Below are positions 37,144 to 47,261 of a DNA stretch of 64,000 nt, one piece after another. Each line of letters opens with the position of its first letter. Position 1 is the stretch's first letter. The notes below the pieces were generated by a model. The model was not told where the DNA came from. It saw only the letters and a list, made by a program, of their open reading frames with translations, and searched no databases. A program made the position numbers and the translations under genes. Origin of the DNA: Atrina japonica (Eukaryota; Mollusca; Bivalvia; Pterioida; Pinnidae); assembly GCA_030159075.1 (NCBI GenBank), contig BROG01000546.1, positions 431,001-495,000 on the forward strand, given 5' to 3'.

Positions 37144-37220
37144 GTGAGTACTTTACATCTGTATATGAAATGTTCATATGTTGAACCAGTTTGGATAATG
37201 TTCCCATTTGCTTGACTACA
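37144..37220 (-). mobile_element. PLE fragment (copy G), right part
   Basis: Continues the copy interrupted at 32,563: GTGAGTACTTTACATCTGTA and ATATGAAATGTTCATATG match the complement of copy E (TCATATGAAAATTTCATATA). Confidence 0.65.
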
Positions 37221-37509
37221 TGCAGATAGACAGCGCTATATAGTTGACGTGTTCTCTATGTCAGACAATTTTAAGATTAGTGCATGACAAAACTGGAGAC
37301 CGTGTATCAAGGAACGCATTCCATTTATTCATTTTTTTTTTAAAAATGCATGGATATTATTACAGCTATATTTAGATGGAGGGTCAATCAATGAAGTGAT
37401 CCCTTCGTCAAGCTGTACAAGTATAGTGGCACTTAGAAAGATGTTCAAAAAATTTCTCTCGGGTCCCTTTTCCACCATCGCCCCAAAAAATTCTCAAAAA
37501 AACTTCCCC
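37221..37509. other. junction between two large elements
   Basis: AT-rich to about 37,390, then GC rises. The segment 37,425-37,509 may already belong to the left terminus of the GC-rich element, but its counterpart at the right end is missing. Confidence 0.4.
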
Positions 37510-37690
37510 CGAAAAAAGGGTAGTACCCGTTCTGCTCAGGGCCTCCCCCTCCCGGCGGCCCCGTCTCCCCCTCCCCCTCCAAAATCTGCATCTAAACCGG
37601 AATCCTCCATCTAAAAATACGACCATATCCAGGTCACTCTCACCGCCACTTAAGGAGGTCGCATTAAGACAAACACCGGAAAGACGATGC
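37510..37690 (+). repeat. left inverted terminus of the GC-rich element
   Basis: Aligns to the complement of 41,163-41,430 with one ~75-bp gap right after CACTCTCACCGCC. Outside this block the two ends share only weak similarity. Confidence 0.85.
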
Positions 37691-38850
37691 CTCATCTAAT
37701 CATTATGCCTGCCTTTGCGGCGATGAAGCGCCTTTACAAAGAAGAGGTGTGGGGAATGAAAAAGATCCAGCGGACCGTCTCCAGTTTCGTCCGCGGAACG
37801 ACGACGGATGAACTGATTTAGGAGGAACTCGACCTGGCTCGCCCGAAATTATCCCGCGTCCTAACCGAAATAAAAGACCACGCGGACGAAGCGCATCGCG
37901 CTTCCATCATCCGCCCCAAACTCACCCGCGTCCTAACGGAAATAAAAGACCGCGCCTCCACCACCGCCCCAAACTCGCCCGCGTCCTGCCCGAAATAAAA
38001 GACCGAGCCGACCAGGCGTATCGCAACTCTATCGTTCGACCAAGGTACGCCCGCGGCATGCACGACCTACGGTGTGGGCTTCGTCGACTTGGCCCGATTC
38101 AAACGCGACGTCACCGTCTTCGGAGATCAGATAAAGATGTTCCAGCACCTTCGGAACTTCATCGTCGAGGAAGCGTGAGCCGAACTCGACCGGATTGGAT
38201 CGGAAAAATTCCATATCATGGTCATCACTATTTTCGAGAAAAATGGCGACACCCAATCCATGCATGACCGTCTTCTCGAATCATTGGGTCGTCCTCTTGC
38301 CCGACGATCTCTACGAATTCGTTCGCGAAATGGAGCAAGCGCTGATCGCCACCATCGAAAAAATCCACCTCCGCGGCTCGAGTTCAATCTCGAACGCATG
38401 GAGTCGCTGTATCTTAATTTCGCCCTCCGTCAACCGATCCTCGGCGGCTCGTTCATCGAGCTATTGTCCGGCCTGTCGAAAAAGAAGGCCATCGTCAACG
38501 TCAAGAACGAGGAGGACGACAGGTGCGCGGATTACCCCGTCCTCTGCGCGCTGTTCTATGAGATCGGCGACAATCACGACCGAGTCGCCAAGTACGCCCC
38601 CACGCGAACGAATTGGACACGACCAGCCTCCAGTTTCCCACCCGGTTCGCCGCGTCGCGGGGCATCGGACTGCGGCGCTGCCCGGAATTCTCAGTTCCAT
38701 CGTGTCCTGGCTGCTCTCGACGTTGGGGGAGTGACCTTTTGGATGGGCGAGAACCTGTGGATCTTCGGGGCGATGGTCGTCAGATTATTATTGAGACGTA
38801 TTGACGAAGACAAAACCGCCAGTCTTACTAAGACAGCTCGACAAAGATGA
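37690..38850 (+). pseudogene. protein-primed DNA polymerase N-terminal-like region, broken
   Basis: Coherent pieces occur in order but in different frames. They are a start MPAFAAMKRLYKEEVWGMKK, three copies of an R-V-L-T-E-I-K-D-like segment (37,850-38,000) and GFVDLARFKRDVTVFGDQIK (38,077 on). Next come DDLYEFVREMEQALIATIEK, the segment LSKKKAIVNVKNEEDDRC (38,476-38,529) and YPVLCALFYEIGD. The last two resemble the 'KKA-INVKN-DD-CF-W--LAAL' block that precedes the polymerase domain in Polinton-type and related virus polymerases. A stop at 38,177 and at least three frame changes break it. No exonuclease or polymerase motifs follow, so the catalytic part is deleted. Family assignment is by remembered motif. 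Confidence 0.55.
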
Positions 38851-38859
38851 AGAACGTCA

Positions 38860-39310
38860 GAAGGGCCAGAGATAAAATCGGCGTCTTTTCCTCTTCGTGG
38901 ATCTCGATTCGGGGGCGAAAAACGCCGTCTTTTCCTCTTTGTGGGTCTCGGAATTCTTCTCACGCTCGATCTTCTCGGGATTCATCTCCTCTTGGCGTCC
39001 GATCTTTGCACCGGTGGGAGCGATGACGATCGCGTTGTCGTGATCCGCTCCGTCGGCCATCTTCAGCAACATGTCACTGGGGGCCATGTACAGTCCCGGT
39101 TAAAAGACGTAGTCGACCTTCGAACTCGCAAAGCGAAGAGTGGCCTCGTAGCGCGAAATGTCGGTGGGGAGATCTACCGGCCTGTCGATCGCGTCCTCGA
39201 CGAGCACCGCAAATTGATTTTGCGCCTCCGGGGAGGTAGCGCCAACCTACACAATCGAAGATTTGGTCTCTGCTTGGGCCCCCAAGATCGCCCACGAGTA
39301 CATTCGGATG
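38860..39310 (-). pseudogene. unidentified element gene with in-frame stops
   Basis: Minus strand, one frame interrupted by two stops: RMYSWAILGAQAETKSSIV, then FAVLVEDAIDRPVDLPTDIS and RYEATLRFASSKVDYVF, then MAPSDMLLKMADGADHDNAI. It ends in a Lys/Glu/Arg-rich tail with a duplicated TKRKRRRF-like motif (38,880 and 38,925). Protein-like composition, GC-rich codons, family unknown. A structural or DNA-associated protein is possible but not shown. Confidence 0.45.
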
Positions 39311-40017
39311 CTCTCGTTCAGACGTGGGGCCCCGGGATGGTGATGGCGGGGTCAGCTTCGCCGTGCCAGTGGTGCTGTTCTCGCTGCAGGTCGCCGCAGT
39401 GGTGTGCGGGAGCGTGGGAATCGCCTAAAGGGAGTCCGCAGGCTGGTCACGGGGAGGATGAGGAAACACGACTCGCTGAAGAACCTCGCCGAGTCGAAAT
39501 TAAATTCGGTGCTGCTCTCGAAAGCTATGACGGACGGCGAGATTTCCTAGACGGAGTTCAGGGTGGTGTGCGGGGAGTTTTGGAATATGAAGGAGATTAA
39601 ACGGTGAAAGACAGAAAAAAGGACGCCGACGACGACGCCTGAGCAGGTCATCAACGAGACATCAGGAAGCAGTTGGAGGAACTGGTGTGGACGATGAGGG
39701 CCGCGCCGCCGAGAGGTTCCGGGTAAAGTTTTTCTGCCCTGTGGACCTATAAAACCCACGGGTCACTCGTTTCCCAGCTTCCCTCCATTCTTCGTATAAT
39801 CGAGTACGGCGTTCCCGCCCGCAACGCTGAGGAGTGCAGCGTGGCATGCAAAGCTCTCATAAAGTTGTAGATCCTCTTCGAATGGGCGATCGTCGTCCAA
39901 GTCGTATGGGAGGTGTGGTATCAACTGCCAAACGCCTAAAAAGTTAGATCTCTCCTTCCACCATTCGTCTAGATCTCCCCACATGCCCCCCTCCTCCAAA
40001 ACCTCGAAAAACCACAT
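39311..40017 (-). pseudogene. unidentified element gene(s), frameshifted
   Basis: The minus frame 40,017-39,763 reads MWFFEVLEEGGMWGDLDEWW, then NFLGVWQLIPHLPYDLDDDR and CHAALLSVAGGNAVLDYTKN. After a stop, lower coordinates give weaker protein-like pieces such as SPSVIAFESSTEFNFDSARF (about 39,545-39,480). Acidic, Trp-rich N-terminal part. No family recognised. Confidence 0.4.
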
Positions 40018-40058
40018 GAAAATAGTGGAGAGGGTAAATCGGCGAAGAGCCCGTTCTA

Positions 40059-40590
40059 TCAGATCGCAATATCTCGGAGGTTGAAATTTTCGGCTTCCGG
40101 TTTGAGAAACATCTTCAAGTATTCTTCTTCTTCTCGATGCTTCACGTGAATGACCGAGGCGAGTCTATTGCAACCGTTTCTTAAAAAAAAAAAACACCAA
40201 TCATCCACGACCTCCTCGTACAAATAGTTATCGCCGTCGTAAATCTTTTTCCAATCAACAGACATCCCTCGCTCGTTCTTGACAGGGTCCCCGACAACAG
40301 TCTTTCCACCTCCGCCAAATACACGTGTTTGTCACCGGGGAACATATACATTTGGTTGAGCACTTTCCAGGAGGCTCGGTCTTCGAGCATGTTGAGCCAG
40401 TCGAAGAACTCGCCCCACCATTCGCGAGGCCATTTATGGTTGTATATCGCCCACGCGCCTTTGTTCGAGAGATTGAGTTGTCTTGGCAGGCCGCGGACAG
40501 GGATAGTTCCGCTTCGTGCGAGGCATGTGGCACATGACCCGGTCACAGGGGAGATCTAGAACGATTTCTTTGCCGCCGATCGAAAACATT
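40059..40590 (-). pseudogene. unidentified element gene, two or more frameshifts
   Basis: The minus strand begins at MFSIGGKEIVLDLPCDRVMC (40,590 on). The frame then changes to GAWAIYNHKWPREWWGEFFD and LEDRASWKVLNQMYMFPGDK with YLAEVERLL, and changes again to MSVDWKKIYDGDNYLYEEVV and HREEEEYLKMFLKPEAENF, ending at 40,059. A run of twelve A (T on the coding strand) at 40,182-40,193 sits between pieces. Trp and acidic residues recall the neighbouring gene. Function unknown. Confidence 0.5.
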
Positions 40591-40747
40591 TTGTCGAGTC
40601 TATAACACATTCGGGACTCTTTTTATATTAGATTTTTCTTCAGCCTGGATTCAATCTTTTTCCCCTTTCGAACGGGGCTTTTTAGGAAAAAGGCTCAATA
40701 CTGGCAAGGCTGGCCAGTATGGCCTTGCAGTCGCCGTCGGGCTAGCA
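40591..40747. other. intergenic spacer in the GC-rich element
   Basis: Contains CCCCTTTCGAACGGGGCTTTTT (split as CCCCTTTCGAACGGGG plus a T run, 40,660-40,682), a perfect-looking short hairpin followed by T residues. There is also a second small inverted repeat, CTGGCAAGGC/TGGCCAGTATGGCCTTG, near 40,700. The first may act as a transcript terminator or processing hairpin between minus-strand genes. Confidence 0.4.
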
Positions 40748-41160
40748 TCAACGCCTCTTGAGCGCGTTCAACGCCGCGGTGATGGTTTCGATGTCCTCGA
40801 AAGGAAAGTCGTCGTCGGCCTTCTTGATGTCCTCGTTACTGTGCCCCTCGAAGGGAACGTCGTCGTCGTCCAGGGACGCAATGAATTCGGACTGCATTTT
40901 CTCTTCAAAGAAGATTTTCTCCACTTTGTCCTCTACAGACTTTACACTCGACCAATCGACGCGATCGTTGTAGTTGTTGGGGATCTCTTCTCGAACTTTA
41001 AACAGATTGACCCAGTCATCCTTTTTCCACTTTGGAGGAGGTGACCATCTGAGATTGTACGCCTCCAGTCGGCCTTCGGGGGAAATCCATACACCACAGA
41101 TCGCACAGCGAGTTGCGGGTGAGGATCCTCAATGCGCGTTCGGGGGTGAGAGAATTTTTG
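40748..41160 (-). CDS. unidentified acidic element protein, 5' end frameshifted
   Basis: The best-preserved frame in the GC-rich element: about 112 open codons ending at TGA 40,748. It contains RLEAYNLRWSPPPKWKKDDW, VNLFKVREEIPNNYNDRVDW, SSVKSVEDKVEKIFFEEKMQ, then acidic repeats DDDDVPFEGHSNEDIKKA and DDDFPFEDIETITAALNAL. No Met starts this frame. Upstream, NSLTPERALRILTRNSLCDL lies in another frame and probably belongs to the same protein before a frameshift near 41,085. No family recognised. Confidence 0.5.
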
Positions 41161-41162
41161 CG

Positions 41163-41430
41163 TTACATCGTCTTTCCGATTTTTATTCTTAATGCAACCT
41201 CCCTAAGTCGATGACTATTTTTCCCGAGAAACGTTGTCATCGCTGAAAAATGGGGTCCGCGAGAGGAGGGAGATATTTTTGGGCGGCGGTGAGAGTGACC
41301 TGGATATGGTCGTATTTTTAGATGGGGCTTTCCGGTTTACATGCGGATTTTCGAGCGGAGAGGAAGGGGAGAGGGGGCCGCCGGGAGGGGAAGGTCCTGA
41401 GTCAGAACGTGTACTGCCCTTTTTTCTCTT
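41163..41430 (-). repeat. right inverted terminus of the GC-rich element
   Basis: The longer of the two arms. It keeps the CCCAAAAATATCTCCCTCC stretch deleted in the left arm. Confidence 0.85.
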
Positions 41431-41952
41431 AAAGAAATTCTTCTTGCTACATCAATAAAATGATAAATTTAGTTGGAAATACGGTCAACTCGAGAATGGC
41501 ACAAACATGGGAAATGACGCATTTACCTGTTTTTATTTCAACACTTTATTACCGGGATTTTGTCAACTTCTATTTCTATAAACTATTAATCGTCTTGATT
41601 TACATTTTGTTTTTCATTTTGGAAACATGAAGTTCAGTAACGGTTTTTTATTCGAAACCTTTCACTATAGTGATAGTATAAACGTTTTCGGAAAATCAAA
41701 AAAAAAAAATACCCACAACATTTAATTTAATATTGTCCTTTTCTCTCAGCTGGCAGTATTTGTCTTTCGGGTTTTCAAGAGAAAGATTATTCTCGATTAG
41801 ATAGAACACATTATCTCAGAGAAATTATTTTATCCTGATATTAGTTATACATTTATGTCACACTCGGGGTCACACTCGAATTGCACAAGATGTGTGTACT
41901 TTACAGTTTAATTAACGGTCATGCATATAAATTATTTACATTTTTTATACAG
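41431..41952. other. intron-like sequence before receptor copy 2
   Basis: Returns to AT-rich composition. It ends in TTTTTTATACAG at 41,941-41,952, a plausible splice acceptor for the receptor exon. Confidence 0.55.
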
Positions 41953-41973
41953 GTACGGAACGTCAGTGGAGCC

Positions 41974-44008
41974 ATGAATAGGTCAGAAGAAACGGGGAAT
42001 ACGACCGACATGTTTATAAAGGATGCGCCTAATTTTAAAAGAATACTTGTGGGTACCATTATTACAGTTTTACTATCAATGTGCATAATAGCTGTAAATA
42101 CTCACGTTAGTGTCGTCATTTTCAGTAAAATTAAAAAGATCCGACAGCACAATCGTACTCTTCTGAGCCTCGCTCTGGCTGATCTTATTTTGGGGATAAT
42201 TATAGTTTCAAATGTATGTATACGACTTATCAGAAACTCTATAATGTGTGCTATAGTTGACACACTTTCATATGTTCTGAAGCTATCATCAAATATCCAT
42301 GTACCAGTCATTTTGATTGAGCGTTGTTTTCTTCTCTACAATAATAAGGGTAAGGCATCACACAGGAAATCTTCATTAATACATATTTTACTTATATGGA
42401 TTACTGCCCTGGTGACGTGTTCGCCACTATTTCTACATACATTTTCGAGATCTAATCCGTCACATACATGTGAATTTTTTGACGAAGAAAACCAGATAAG
42501 GAATTGGGCAATGAAGTATTCTGGAATTTTGTCTCTAGGAATTCTAAGTTTGTCATTCTGTTGTTGTCTTGCTTTGTGCTATAAGATTCTGAAATCTATG
42601 CGGAGCAGAAAAATATTACCTGAATCGCAGGAAAAGTCAAGTAATAATGATGTCAATGATCCGCATGTAGTTCCCCTAACTGCGGTTACCGATATATCGC
42701 CGGTAGAAGTGAATCAAACCAAACAAGCTATATTTCTCATCGGTAAACCCGCTCAATGCAGCACATTTCCATACAACAATACCGTGCAGGATTATAATCA
42801 AGCAGAAAACCATGTTAATCAGTTTGCAAAGATGCCCAATGTGTCACCATCAGAATCTATGTCGGATAAGGTGAATGTTACGGTTCAAAATTCTTCCAAT
42901 GAACCTAAAACAAAATGTAGCAATGACATACGTGAAGAAAATGACATAATGCAACGTAGCCATAACATACATGAGAAAAGTCAGAGAATGGCACGTAAAA
43001 ATGACATAGGTGTAGAAAGTCACAAAATACAATGTAACAATGACATACGTAAAGAAAGTCACAAAATACAACGTAACAATGACATAGGTGAAGAAAGTCA
43101 CAGAATACAACGTAACAATGACATAGGTGAAGAAAGTCACAGAATACAACGTAACAATGACATAGGTGAAGAAAGTCACAGATTACAACGTAACAATGAC
43201 ATAGGTGAAGAAAGTCACAGAATACAACGTTACAATGACATAGGTGAAGAAAGTCACAGAATACAACGTAACAATGACATAGGTGAAGAAAGTCACAGAA
43301 TACAACGTTACAATGACATACGTGAAGAAAGTCACAAAAATACAACGTTACAATGACATAGGTGAAGAAAGAAGAATACAAGGTAACAATGACATAGGTG
43401 AAGAAAGTCACAGAATACAACGTTACAATGACATAGGTGAAGAAAGTCACAGAATACAACGTTACAATGACATAGGTGAAGAAAGTCACAGAATACAACG
43501 TTACAATGACATAGGTGAAGAAAGTCACAGAATACAACGTTACAATGACATAGGTGAAGAAAGTCACAGAATACAACATAACAATGACATAGGTGAAGAA
43601 AGTCACAGAATACAACGTTACAATGACATAGGTGAAGAAAGTCACAGAATACAACGTAACAATGACATAGGTGAAGAAAGTCACAGAATACAGCGTTATA
43701 ATGACATACATGAGGAAAGTCACAAAATACAACGTAATAATCGTATACGTGAGAAAACAAGTAAGATGCAACGTAACGCCCTTATCTTTGTAATAGTTAT
43801 CTACACAGTCATTTTGATATTATTGGCGCCTGTACATATTCTCAACGTATTGGAGGGATTTGAGGTATTACAATCCACAGTGGATAGAACACTACGAATA
43901 TCAAGCAATTTTCTTGCGATGTTACAATCTATATTCAATACGTTCTTATTCATTTTTCCAAGCAGTGAGCTGAGAGTCCATTTTAAAATACTTAAACGAT
44001 TGTTTTGA
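41974..44008 (+). CDS. rhodopsin-like G protein-coupled receptor (copy 2), one frameshift
   Basis: Start chosen at 41,974 (MNRSEETGNTTDMF, with N-glycosylation sequons NRS and NTT), just after the likely acceptor at 41,952. The frame is also open upstream to 41,881. TM1 is ILVGTIITVLLSMCIIAVNT. TM2 has SLALADLILGIIIVSNV, the family LALAD motif. TM3 begins CAIVDTLSYVLKL and ends IERC in place of DRY. TM4 has ILLIWITALVTCSPLF. TM5 is SGILSLGILSLSFCCCLALC. TM6 is ALIFVIVIYTVILILLAPVH with no CWxP. TM7 has SIFNTFLFIF, a degenerate NPxxY, then a short helix 8. Loop 3 is swollen to about 370 residues by ~20 copies of a 13-residue repeat. One extra A in an A5 run near 43,335 shifts the frame. Ligand unknown. 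Confidence 0.75.
42915..43770 (+). repeat. 39-bp coding minisatellite (receptor copy 2)
   Basis: About 22 head-to-tail units of 39 bp (13 codons, NDIGEESHRIQRN/Y), more homogeneous in the middle than at the ends. Besides the A insertion near 43,335, one unit (about 43,370) lacks 3 bp in frame. The unit is stop-free in several frames, which explains the long shadow ORFs on both strands. Confidence 0.97.
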
Positions 44009-44979
44009 TGGATACATCACACACCGATCAAAATTCTTTTGGTCTGTATATGGAGGTCTTAATATGAGATATCCTTTTGTGCTTCATTTCAATTTTTGAT
44101 CGCTATTTGAGGGTCTGTCTGCTGGGACCAGGAAGCCGTGGTCATGTAATCTATCCAGTTCCAATACTACTTATGGATCACTTAATACAGTCGGATAACG
44201 CGTTTTCATAGATCCTTTAAGTTTCCGAATACGCTATTTTATCAACCTTCGTATATATTTTAGCCATTCAGACAAAGTGTCTGGTTCCACCCCTTCATGC
44301 TTGGTCCGTCGTGTGGCATAATCTTCGACAGAATTAATAATTAAACTGAAATTCTGTCGCCAATTAAAGGAACGGACTTCGTGGTATTATGAACCTCATA
44401 AGATAAGATTGTTGATGTTACCATTATCAACAATAGAAACGTCGACGGTTATGACATGCCCTATAGGATTATATTTGAAGGAAGATGATACACGTGAACA
44501 TGTGACAGTGTTATATAGAAGATTGTTGATGGCCAGGCACTTTCAATCCCGTTTGTAATTGAAAAGCTTGGATGCGATGGCAAGTGTATAGCTATATAAA
44601 ATGAAGGGCGTGATCTTGAATTTTAAATATGGCGGAACAGGACTGAATTTTTTTTAGTGATTAAGAACAATGCTTATGTATAAAGCGTCTAAACCTTTAT
44701 TTGTAAATTTAAGTTTATGGAACAGTTCTCGTTTTCAACGCGTGTAGGTTTGGACAGTCTGTGATAAGCAAAGTCCATTATAACGGAGTTCAGTGTGTAA
44801 TCTGGAGTGGAAGAATCCTGAAAAAGTTCATTAAGAAGTGTAAAAGGGATATAATAAAGTTTCCTGCGAATGTGATTCAGACCCAAGTTTATGTTAATGT
44901 AAGGTAAAAGAGATGAGTGGCATCATGTATGTTGGGTCTTATGTATGAACGATGACAGTGACTTCGCTAACGTCTTGCG
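44009..44979. other. no recognised feature between receptor copies 2 and 3
   Basis: Contains a short hairpin GACAGAATT/AATTCTGTC at 44,329-44,361 and otherwise AT-rich sequence with no domain. No TM1-TM5 sequence for copy 3 was found here. Confidence 0.5.
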
Positions 44980-46167
44980 TACAACAAAACCGTGCAGAAT
45001 CATAATCAAACAGAAATCCATGTTGATCAGTTCGCAAAGATGCCCAATATGTCACCATCAGAATCTGTGTTAGAAAAAGTGAATGTTTTGGTACAAAGCT
45101 CTTCCTATGAACCTAAAATGAAGCGTAGCAATGCCATACGTGAGGAAAATGACATAATGCAACGTAACCATAATATGCATGAGGAAAGTTACAGAATGTC
45201 ACGTAAAAATGACATGATTAAGGAAAGTCATAAAATGCAACGTAACAATGACATACGTGAGGAAAGTCACAGAATACAACGTAACAATGACATACGTGAG
45301 AAAAATGACATAATGCAACATGGCAATAACATACATAAGGAAAGTCACAGAACGTCACCTAAAAATGACATAATTAGGTAAAGTCACAGAATACAACGTA
45401 ACAATGACATACTTGAAGAAAGTCACAAAATACAACGTAACAATGACACACGTGAAGAAAGTCACACAAAATACACCGTAACAATGACACCGTACGTACG
45501 TGTAAAAAGTCACAGAATACAAATGCAACAATGACATACGTGAAGAAAGTCACAGAATACAACGTAACAATGACATACTTGAAGAAAGTTAAAAAATACA
45601 ACGTAACAATGACACACGTGAAGAAACCACAAAATACACCGTAACAATGACATACGTGTAAAAAGTCACAGAATACAAATGCAACAATGGCATACGTGAA
45701 GAAAGTCACAGAATACAACGTAACAATGACATACTTGAAGAAAGTTACAAAATACAACGTAACAATGACACACGTGAAGAAAGTCACAGAATACAACGTA
45801 ACAATGACATACGTGTGAAAGTCACAAAATACAACGTAACAATGACACACCTGAAGAAAGTCACAAAATACAACGTAACATTGACATACGTGAGAAAACA
45901 TATAAGATGCAACGTGACGCCGTCATTATTGTAATAGTTATCTACACCGTCATTTTGATATAATTGGCGCCTGTACATATTCTCAACGTATTGGAGGGAT
46001 TTGAGGTACTACAATCAAGAGTGGATAGAACACTACGAATATCAAGCCATTTCCTTGCGATGTTACAATCTATATTCAATCCATTCTTATTCATTTTTCC
46101 AAGTAGATCTATATATGAGTCATGCTTCCGCGCTTCATTTCAGTGTGCATGTAATGCCCTAACATAA
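44980..46167 (+). pseudogene. rhodopsin-like receptor copy 3, broken
   Basis: Homology to copy 2 begins in loop 3 (HNQTEIHVDQFAKMPN, then SPSESVLEKVNVLVQSSSYE), so TM1-TM5 are missing. A frame of 129 codons ends at a stop at 45,379. The rest of the 39-bp repeat block (to 45,890) is riddled with indels. TM6 (VIIVIVIYTVILI) is cut by a TAA where copies 1 and 2 have ATG or TTA, then LAPVHILNVLEGF continues. TM7 keeps LAMLQSIFNPFLFIF, after which a deletion removes helix 8 and the frame ends at 46,167. Certainly non-functional. Confidence 0.85.
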
Positions 46168-46288
46168 AATATCATGGAACAAGTTCGTCAACCTATAATG
46201 TTTTAAATTTACAGGTTGGTGTCTAAGAAACCAGATATAACGAATATACGATACATAAGAGTTTACTTCCACAAATTTTAATTACGTA

Positions 46289-47018
46289 ATACAGGGGTGA
46301 CATATTCATTGTCACATGATCTATATAGTCTATACAGGGGTGACATATTCACTGTCACGTGGTCTACATAGTCAATCATAATACAGAGGTGACATATTCA
46401 CTGTCACATGATCTATATAGTCTATACAGGGGTGACATATTCACTGTCAAGTGGTCTACATAGTCAATCATAATACAGGGGTGACATATTCACTGTCACG
46501 TGGTCTACATAGTCTATCATAATAAGGGGTGACAAATTCACGGCCACATGATCTATATAGTCTATACAGGGGTGACATAATCACTGTCACGTGGTCTATA
46601 TAGTCAATCATAATACAGGGGTGACATATTCACTGTCACGTGGTCTATATAGTCAATCATAATACAGGGATGACATATTCTCTGTCACATGATCTATATA
46701 GTCTATACAGGGGTGACATATTCACTGTCACGTGGTCTATATAGTCAATCATAATACAGGGGTGACATATTCACTGTCACGTGGTCTACATAGTCAATCA
46801 TAATACAGGTGTTACATATTCACTGTCACGTGGTCTACATAGTCAATCATAATACAGGGGTGACATATTCACTGTCACGTGGTCTATATAGTCAATCATA
46901 ATACAGGGGTGACATATTCACTGTCACGTGGTCTACATAGTCAATCATAATACAGGGGTGACATATTCACGGCCACAGGGTCTATATAGTCTAGCATAAT
47001 ACAATGGTGACATATTCA
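46289..47018. repeat. 49-bp minisatellite
   Basis: About fifteen copies of TACAGGGGTGACATATTCAC + TGTCACGTGGTCTACATAGT + CAATCATAA. Some units are shortened where ATCATAATACAGG is replaced by TATACAGG. Variants follow two sub-types (CACATGATCTATATAG and CACGTGGTCTACATAG). Confidence 0.95.
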
Positions 47019-47261
47019 CGATCAAATGCATATTATATACCGATTGTATTAATTGATTAACATTTAGCACTTTAAATTATTATTATTATTTCCATTAGAC
47101 ATATATCAAATGACAATAATTTATTAATTACTCGTTAATGACAACAGCATGTAAATAATTTATTTAGCTTAATCAATTATCATACGAAATTCCAACAGGG
47201 AAGAATATAATTTGCATTCATATTGCATTTGATCAACGATTTATATCAGTTCATCTTTGAA
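47019..47261. other. spacer between minisatellites
   Basis: AT-rich unique sequence of about 240 bp. Confidence 0.5.

Larger units (their letters stand above)
37510..41430. mobile_element. GC-rich Polinton/virus-like element with inverted termini
   Basis: About 3.9 kb whose base composition (clearly over half G+C) contrasts with the AT-rich surroundings. The left arm (37,510-37,690) and right arm (41,163-41,430) are inverted repeats sharing CATCTAAAAATACGACCATA, TCCAGGTCACTCTCACCGCC, CCCTCCCGGCGGCC and CGGAAAGACGATG. The left arm lacks about 75 bp present in the right. Inside, plus-strand genes (left third) face minus-strand genes (right two thirds), and all or nearly all are frameshifted. 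The layout and the polymerase-like domain suggest an internally deleted Polinton/Maverick or a related endogenised DNA virus. No integrase, ATPase or capsid protein was recognised. Confidence 0.65.

Noticed and set aside
37396..37614. 72-codon ORF at the left end of the GC-rich element as a gene
   Set aside because: It reads through the inverted terminal repeat and its Pro-rich composition follows the C-rich sequence. The right arm does not keep the frame.
38941..39600. 219-codon plus-strand ORF in the GC-rich element
   Set aside because: Composition is of a GC-rich shadow frame. The minus strand gives more coherent protein pieces over the same interval.
42905..43771. 288-codon minus-strand ORF (FCDFLHLCHCYVV repeats) opposite receptor copy 2
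   Set aside because: It is the antisense reading of the stop-free 39-bp repeat. The plus strand carries recognisable TM6 and TM7 in frame, and the antisense protein has no domain outside the repeat.
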